In this document: one piece after another, positions 59,513-64,000 of the stretch | Position numbering within the stretch: the first letter of the stretch is position 1 | How the letters are laid out: each line of letters starts with the position of its first letter | Assembly: GCF_016889705.1 (NCBI RefSeq) | Contig: NZ_CP069526.1 | Location: forward strand, 496,001 to 560,000 | Direction of reading: 5' to 3' | DNA from: Amycolatopsis sp. FDAARGOS 1241 | GTDB taxonomy: Bacteria; Actinomycetota; Actinomycetes; Mycobacteriales; Pseudonocardiaceae | Length of the DNA: 64,000 nucleotides | The notes under the pieces: model-generated | What the model saw: the letters and a program-made list of their open reading frames with translations, nothing else | What the model was told of the DNA's origin: nothing | Databases searched by the model: none | Position numbers and translations under genes: made by a program

Positions 59513-59877
59513 CCCGCCCCCGCCTGCGCCACCTCGCTTTCGTCGTGCAGGACGCGAAACGCATGACCGCGTTCTACTGCGAGCAGTTCGGCCTGGAGCT
59601 GTTCCACACCGACCCCGACGGCAGCCACTTCGTGACCGACGGCTACCTCAACCTGGCGCTGATTCAGCAGCGGCTCGACGGCGACGTCGCCACTGGGTTC
59701 AACCACTTCGGGTTCCAGGTGGACGAGATCCCGCCGATCGCCGAGCGGCTCGCCGAAGCGGGCGTGCCGCGCCCTGTGCTGCGGGGTGGCGACCGCCCGT
59801 TCGCCGAGTACCGCGCGATCGACCCGGAAGGCAACTGGTTCGACCTGTCGGAGCACGGTTTTCTGCCGCCGGAGTAG
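59509..59877 (+). CDS. VOC-family protein
   Basis: 122 residues: RLRHLAFVVQDAKRMTAFYC, EQFGLELFHTDPDGSHFVTD, FNHFGFQVDEIPPIAERLAE, AIDPEGNWFDLSEHGF. Metal-site residues are His8, His69 and Glu117-like acids. It is the last gene of the coupled operon. The frame of the convergent SAHH-like gene stays open across its 3' half. Confidence 0.82.
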   Translation: MTRPRLRHLAFVVQDAKRMTAFYCEQFGLELFHTDPDGSHFVTDGYLNLALIQQRLDGDVATGFNHFGFQVDEIPPIAERLAEAGVPRPVLRGGDRPFAEYRAIDPEGNWFDLSEHGFLPPE

Positions 59878-61013
59878 CTACGCAACGCGGCGACGAAGTC
59901 CGTTGCGATGCGGTGCTCGACGTCCGCGGGCACCGGCTGCACTCGCGCGGCCAGCCCGCCCGCGGCGACGGCGCCGAGACTGCGCGCCTGCAGCGTCAGG
60001 CCGAGGTCCATGGCCTGGATCGAGTTCCCATTGGCGGCGGCGAGATTGAGCATCCGGCCCTGATCGAGAAGCACGATCTCGCGGCCGGCTTCGAGCACGT
60101 ACCCCGTGCGGCGCGAGGGTTCGCCGTACTCGACGGTGCTCCTGGTCTTCGCGGCCAGCGCCGCCCGGTCGATCTCCCACGCGAAGTGGCCGACGCCGGC
60201 GAGCACGGCGCCGTCGCGCAGTGCCGCGAGTTCTGCCTCACCCAGCACCCCCCGGTCGGCCGGTGGCGGTGAACACGAGCTGCGCGTCGGCCACGACCTC
60301 GGCGGTGGTGCTGACGCGGTGGCCGTTGAGGATCGCCTCCAGTGCGCGCATCGGGTCGATGTCGCACACGGACACTCGCGCGCCCAGCCGGCTCAACGTG
60401 TCGGCGACGCCCTTGCCGCACGGCCCGTAACCGAGCACGGCGGCGCGCACGCCGGGGGCCATGAGGTTGGTGGCGTTGAGGAACCCCTGCACCACGCTCT
60501 GGTCGACGCCGAATTCGTTCTCCACCAGGAGTTTCAGCCGCGAGTCGTTGATGACGAAAACGGGCCGGCCGAGCTCGTGCGGAGTCTCGCGCAGGCGGAG
60601 CCCGCCGGTGGTGGTCTCTTCGGTGCCGCCGAGGTAGGTCGCCGGGACGCCCCGGTTGAGGAGTTCGATCGTGAGGTCGCCGCTGTTGTCGGGCGCGAAG
60701 TCGGGTTCGACGTCGAGCACCCGCCGGATGTTCTCGGCGTGCTCGGCTTCTCCGTCACCGCGGCGGGTGAAGACGGCGACGTACAGCTCGGCGAGCGCTT
60801 CGGCGACGTCGTCGTGGGTCGTGCCGGGCGACCCGGTCAGGCGGACGTCGACGCCGGCGCGCACGAGCAGCGTCACGAGCGCGGCCGTCTTCGTTCGACG
60901 TGCTGGCACATCGCCAGCCGCTTCCCGGCGAGCGCCGGGGCGAGCTCGGCGACCGCCTGCGCGGTGACGGGCATGTGCTTGAGCACCCAGGTCGTCTGCG
61001 CGTTCTCGGGCAT
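59664..61013 (-). pseudogene. Divergent S-adenosylhomocysteine-hydrolase-like gene with two frameshifts
   Basis: ATG 61013 (AGAGGA upstream): MPENAQTTWVLKHMPVTAQA to CQHVE; frame change at about 60903; TKTAALVTLLVRAGVDVRL, NSGDLTIELLNRGVPATYLG, GTEETTTGGLRLRETPHELG, NAD loop AAVLGYGPCGKGVADTL; frame change in a G6 run at about 60248; VLGEAELAALRDGAVLAGVG, LLDQGRMLNLAAANGNSIQA. Fold and NAD site are SAHH-like, but the canonical Lys186 and Asp190 (human numbering) align to Leu and Glu, and DDGGD is DNSGD. Homology ends near 59880; the frame continues antisense to the VOC gene. Confidence 0.72.
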
Positions 61014-61067
61014 GCTGGCGTTCCTCTTCGGTTGTGGGTTCCTTGTCTGACGGGCGCGGGGCCGTCG

Positions 61068-61142
61068 TCAGCCGTAGAAGTCACACCGGTGGGAGTGGTC
61101 GCCGAAGATCGGCGTCACGAGCTCCTGCCGGGAAGAACACAC
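61068..61142 (-). CDS. 24-codon ORF between GNAT and SAHH-like genes (candidate peptide)
   Basis: GTG 61142 starts MCSSRQEL; the peptide ends FGDHSHRCDFYG and stops at 61068. It is 19 bases after the GNAT stop and 54 bases before the SAHH-like ATG, on the same strand. Two Cys, two His and an aromatic C-terminal end are unusual for random GC-rich DNA. No good SD is visible. It may be a leader or small peptide; it could also be chance. Confidence 0.35.
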   Translation of the reverse strand: MCSSRQELVTPIFGDHSHRCDFYG

Positions 61143-61161
61143 GCGCCCACGGTAACCCGGG

Positions 61162-61896
61162 TCAGAGCGGGTGCTCCACCCACACGTTCGGTTCGACGTA
61201 CACGCCCAGGTCTTGCGCCACCGACGCCAGCACGGGCGCGATCCCGCCGGGCACCGCCGTGCGGCCGTCGCCGAGCCGAACACCCGTCCACTGCTCCCAC
61301 TGCTCGAGCGTGCCCGTGACGGTCATCGCGAACGGCGCGATCTTCACCGTCTGCGCGCCCAGCCGCTCGTGGTTGCGCAGCCACGGATCCACCGGCCGGT
61401 CCCGCTCGTCGCGGCGGGCCACGTAGTCCTCAATGGACTCGAACGGGTGGTTCGCCTTGCCCGTCGGCCGCACGGGTACCACGAGCCGCGCGAGGCCCGC
61501 GTTTCGTGCGCGGTTCCTCAGCTCCGTCAACGCCAGCGCTGCCACACCTCGTCCACGCGCCCGCTCCGCGACGGTCACCTCCAGCGCCACCAGCGTGGTC
61601 GGCTCACGCCCATCCAGCACGTCCTGCGCCGCCCACAGCAACGCGCCGTCCCAGCCGTGGTCCGGCAGGCCGGGGCGTTCGTCCGTCGGGAACGCCACGG
61701 GGATCGCCGCCGCACGCGCCACCGGGACGTCGTTTTCCAGCAACACCAGGAAGAACTCCGGCCACCGCGCCGCGAGCCGCGCGGACGCCGCCAGGTCGCC
61801 CACCACGTCGTGCCGCAGGAACTCGCCGCCGACCACGCCGAGCTCCAGCGCGGGCCGGCGCAGGTCCGGGCGAGTGGCGAGATCCTCGATGCGCAT
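61162..61896 (-). CDS. GNAT-family N-acetyltransferase
   Basis: 244 residues: LARRPDL-type start MRIEDLATRPDLRRPALELG, WPEFFLVLLENDVPVARAAA, acetyl-CoA loop VTVAERARGRGVAALALTEL, RNRARNAGLARLVVPVRPTG, then FAMTVTGTLEQWEQWTGVRL and VYVEPNVWVEHPL. AGGAGG lies about 10 bases upstream of the ATG. The substrate is unknown. It is just upstream of the 24-codon ORF and the SAHH-like gene. Confidence 0.78.
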   Translation of the reverse strand: MRIEDLATRPDLRRPALELGVVGGEFLRHDVVGDLAASARLAARWPEFFLVLLENDVPVARAAAIPVAFPTDERPGLPDHGWDGALLWAAQDVLDGREPTTLVALEVTVAERARGRGVAALALTELRNRARNAGLARLVVPVRPTGKANHPFESIEDYVARRDERDRPVDPWLRNHERLGAQTVKIAPFAMTVTGTLEQWEQWTGVRLGDGRTAVPGGIAPVLASVAQDLGVYVEPNVWVEHPL

Positions 61897-61922
61897 CACC
61901 ACCGCCGCCTCCTGATTCCGCG

Positions 61923-62651
61923 TCACCGCACCGGCAACGCCTGCCTCCGCCGTGTCAGCGCCGCAGGGTCCAGCGTCGCTCGCGTGCCCGCCTGGTGGCC
62001 CTCGCGGTATCCCGATCCCGAGAGCCGCCGGGGGCCCGCCGCGCGCAGGTCGCCGTACTCGCGGTCGAAAGCGGTCTGCACGAGGGCCGTGCGGTCGCGC
62101 ACCACGAGTTCCGCCGAGTGCCGCCCGGAGCCCGGGTGCTCGCGCGCGGCGGTCGTCTCCGCGCGCACCAGCCGTTCGTGGACGGCGCGCGCGAAGCCGT
62201 GCAGCCACGTGCGCCGGTAGGCGGCGAGCGATTCGCGGAAGATCCGCGCGTCGGGCCGGACGCGCGTGAGCTGGGTGCTCGCCTGCAGCAGGAGGCTCGT
62301 GAACAGCAACTCGACCCGCCCGAGGTCGGACTTGAACCCGAACACCGTGACCGACTCGACGCCCTGGCCGACCCGGTGCAGCAGCGTGCGGCAGCGCAAC
62401 GGGTACGCGATGTTCGTGAGCAGGCTCGCCTTGTCACGGCTGTACGGGTTGTCGATGGGGATCGTCAGCACCGTGATGTCGTCGGTGCCGTGCCCGGTGG
62501 CGGCCAGCATCGCGTTGTCGACGCCGTAGCGGGCGATCAGCTCGGCCGCCTTCGTGTTGTACAGCTCGGCTTCTTCCGCGGTCACCGCCGGGTCTTCGGC
62601 CTTGGCGAGCAGCTTGCGGATGCGCTCCAGCTGCGTGTCGTGGGCGGGCAT
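61923..62651 (-). CDS. DUF2786-domain protein
   Basis: 242 residues. The N-terminal DUF2786 motif is ERIRKLLAKAEDPAVTAEEA then ELYNTKAAELIARYGVDNAM; the rest is helical with LGRVELLFTSLLLQASTQLT and YRRTWLHGFARAVHERLV. AGGAAAGGGGG precedes the ATG. It is 26 bases upstream of the GNAT gene. DUF2786 proteins often accompany phage or mobile functions, but their role is unknown. Confidence 0.82.
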   Translation of the reverse strand: MPAHDTQLERIRKLLAKAEDPAVTAEEAELYNTKAAELIARYGVDNAMLAATGHGTDDITVLTIPIDNPYSRDKASLLTNIAYPLRCRTLLHRVGQGVESVTVFGFKSDLGRVELLFTSLLLQASTQLTRVRPDARIFRESLAAYRRTWLHGFARAVHERLVRAETTAAREHPGSGRHSAELVVRDRTALVQTAFDREYGDLRAAGPRRLSGSGYREGHQAGTRATLDPAALTRRRQALPVR

Positions 62652-62781
62652 GATCCCCCTTTCCTGCCGGGCCGGCCCGGGTGGGCCGGTGTGGGGTCCC
62701 AAGGTAGGCGCGGGGTACGACAATATTCGATCAGGTGTTCGGACGGGTAGCAGGGTGCCCGCGTGTCGATACGATCCGTGA

Positions 62782-64000
62782 GTGGATTCGACCGCTGACG
62801 CCGTGGTGGTCGGCTCCGGCCCCAACGGCCTGGCCGCCGCCGTGCTGCTCGCGCGCGCCGGGCTCGCCGTGGACCTGCACGAAGCGGCGCCCGAGCCCGG
62901 CGGTGGCGCGCGGTCGGCGCGGCTGTTCGACGCCGACGTGGTCCACGACGTCTGCTCGGCCGTGCACCCGATGGCCGTCGCTTCGCCGTTCTTCCGCGGC
63001 TTCGACCTGGCCGCGCACGGTGTCGAGCTCTGTCAGCCCGAAGTCGCGTACGGGCATCCCGTCGATCGACGCCGCACTGGTCTCGCGTACGCGGATCTCG
63101 AGCGCACGTGTGCCCGGCTCGGCCCCGACGCCGACCGTTGGCGCCACCTGATGGGACCGCTCGTCGAGCACACGCGAGAGCTGACCGACCTGCTCCTGGG
63201 CGACCTCCGCCGGCCACCGACGCCAGGCCTCGCCGCCGTGCTGGCCCCGCGCGTGCTCGCCCTCGGCACCGGCGCCGACGAACTCCTGTTCCGCGGCCCG
63301 GAAGCGCCCGCGCTGCTGGCCGGCGTCGCCGCGCACCCGATGGGCCGGCTGCCTTCGCTCGTCGCCGGCGGCACGGCCGTGCTGCTCGGCCACCTCGCGC
63401 ACGCCGGCGGCTGGCCCGTTCCGCGCGGCGGCACGCAGGTGCTCACCGACGCCCTCGTCGCCGACTTCCGCGCGCACGGCGGTCGGGTCCACGTGCACAG
63501 CCGCGTCACCGACCTGCGGCAGTTCGCCAAGACCCGCGCGGTGCTGCTCGACGTCGGCCCGCGCGGCTTCCTCGACCTCGCGCGACCACTCCTGCCGCCG
63601 CGCTACCGCCGCGCGCTGGAGAACGTGCGCTACGGTCCCGCCGCGGCGAAGGTCGACTTCCTCGTCTCCGAACCGATCCCGTGGCGCGAACCCGAGCTCG
63701 CGAACACCGCGACCGTCCACATCGGAGGGACGGCCGCGCAGGTGCGGGTGGCCGAGAACACCGTGGCTGCCGGGCGCCGCGCCGACGAGCCGTACGTCCT
63801 GCTCGCCCAGCCGATGGCCGCCGATCCGTCGCGCGGCCTCGCGCACAAGCAGCCGATCTGGGCCTACGCGCACGTCCCGAACGGCGATCCCCTCGACGCC
63901 ACGGAGATCGTGCGCGCCCGCATCGAACGCTTCGCGCCCGGCTTCGGCGACACGGTTCTCGCGTCCCGCGGCGTCCCCGCGCCGGAACTCGAGGCGTACA
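62782..64000 (+). CDS. FAD-dependent phytoene-desaturase-like oxidoreductase (runs off window)
   Basis: 406 residues are visible: dinucleotide motif AVVVGSGPNGLAAAVLLARA then VDLHEAAPEPGGGARSARLF, and GGWPVPRGGTQVLTDALVAD, the CrtI-like GG-x-Q-L pattern. The frame is intact to the window end. GTG 62782 follows a TACGAT -10-like box (62769-62774), suggesting a leaderless start. The family oxidises or isomerises isoprenoid-like or other hydrophobic substrates; this one is unassigned. Confidence 0.83.
   Translation, partial: MDSTADAVVVGSGPNGLAAAVLLARAGLAVDLHEAAPEPGGGARSARLFDADVVHDVCSAVHPMAVASPFFRGFDLAAHGVELCQPEVAYGHPVDRRRTGLAYADLERTCARLGPDADRWRHLMGPLVEHTRELTDLLLGDLRRPPTPGLAAVLAPRVLALGTGADELLFRGPEAPALLAGVAAHPMGRLPSLVAGGTAVLLGHLAHAGGWPVPRGGTQVLTDALVADFRAHGGRVHVHSRVTDLRQFAKTRAVLLDVGPRGFLDLARPLLPPRYRRALENVRYGPAAAKVDFLVSEPIPWREPELANTATVHIGGTAAQVRVAENTVAAGRRADEPYVLLAQPMAADPSRGLAHKQPIWAYAHVPNGDPLDATEIVRARIERFAPGFGDTVLASRGVPAPELEAY

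Overview
The window is high-GC actinobacterial DNA, most likely from Amycolatopsis or another Pseudonocardiaceae. This rests on GTG/ATG starts, four-base ATGA/GTGA gene overlaps and gene order. From 9.8 kb to 37 kb the backbone follows the Mycobacterium tuberculosis order mprA-mprB-pepD-moaB2-mscL-FmdB protein-5-FTHF cyclo-ligase-galU-moeA1-rimJ-Rv0996 family. It is opened by deoR-galT and by a block at 15.9-29.8 kb, which holds a glycosyltransferase/DUF2064/methyltransferase/molybdopterin-oxidoreductase operon, a second two-component system, a lipase, an ABC exporter, an MBL hydrolase, an IS5-type element and an epimerase.

The left end (0-7.5 kb) has an ECF sigma / zinc-finger anti-sigma operon on the minus strand. 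The sigma gene is cut at its 5' side and abuts the C-terminal piece of a lanthipeptide dehydratase (LanB) on the plus strand. A lanthipeptide remnant follows: intact LanC, a frameshifted LanD-type flavoprotein, a frameshifted ABC ATPase, an intact permease and an unassigned 388-residue protein. No precursor gene was seen.

Positions 37180-54179 are a 17-kb actinomycete integrative element in a tRNA-Ala(CGC) gene, bounded by perfect 44-bp direct repeats. It encodes a tyrosine integrase, an excisionase, a GGTTACCG iteron-like array, a DUF3631 ATPase, a primase-polymerase, SSB, several small proteins and the C-terminal part of a TraB/FtsK-type transfer ATPase fused to an HTH fragment with an in-frame stop. 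Its right part carries a large LuxR-family ATPase regulator, a deazaflavin-type oxidoreductase, a GNAT-like protein, an ATP-dependent DNA ligase plus two ligase fragments, and a DoxX-like protein. Transfer is probably lost. The element replaced the tRNA terminator; the old one lies beyond attR.

Right of attR (54-56 kb) is a gene graveyard: a macro-like fragment, a lysR gene with an internal inversion and a nonsense codon, and a frameshifted RidA gene. Next come two LysR regulators, a VOC protein, a coupled JAMM/SnoaL/VOC operon, a minus-strand set (DUF2786, GNAT, a 24-codon ORF, a divergent S-adenosylhomocysteine-hydrolase-like gene with two frameshifts) and a partial FAD oxidoreductase running off the end.

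About a dozen genes, nearly all in accessory DNA, have single-base frameshifts, most of them in short G/C runs. Either sequencing error or real decay could explain them, and this should be settled before calling any of these genes dead.
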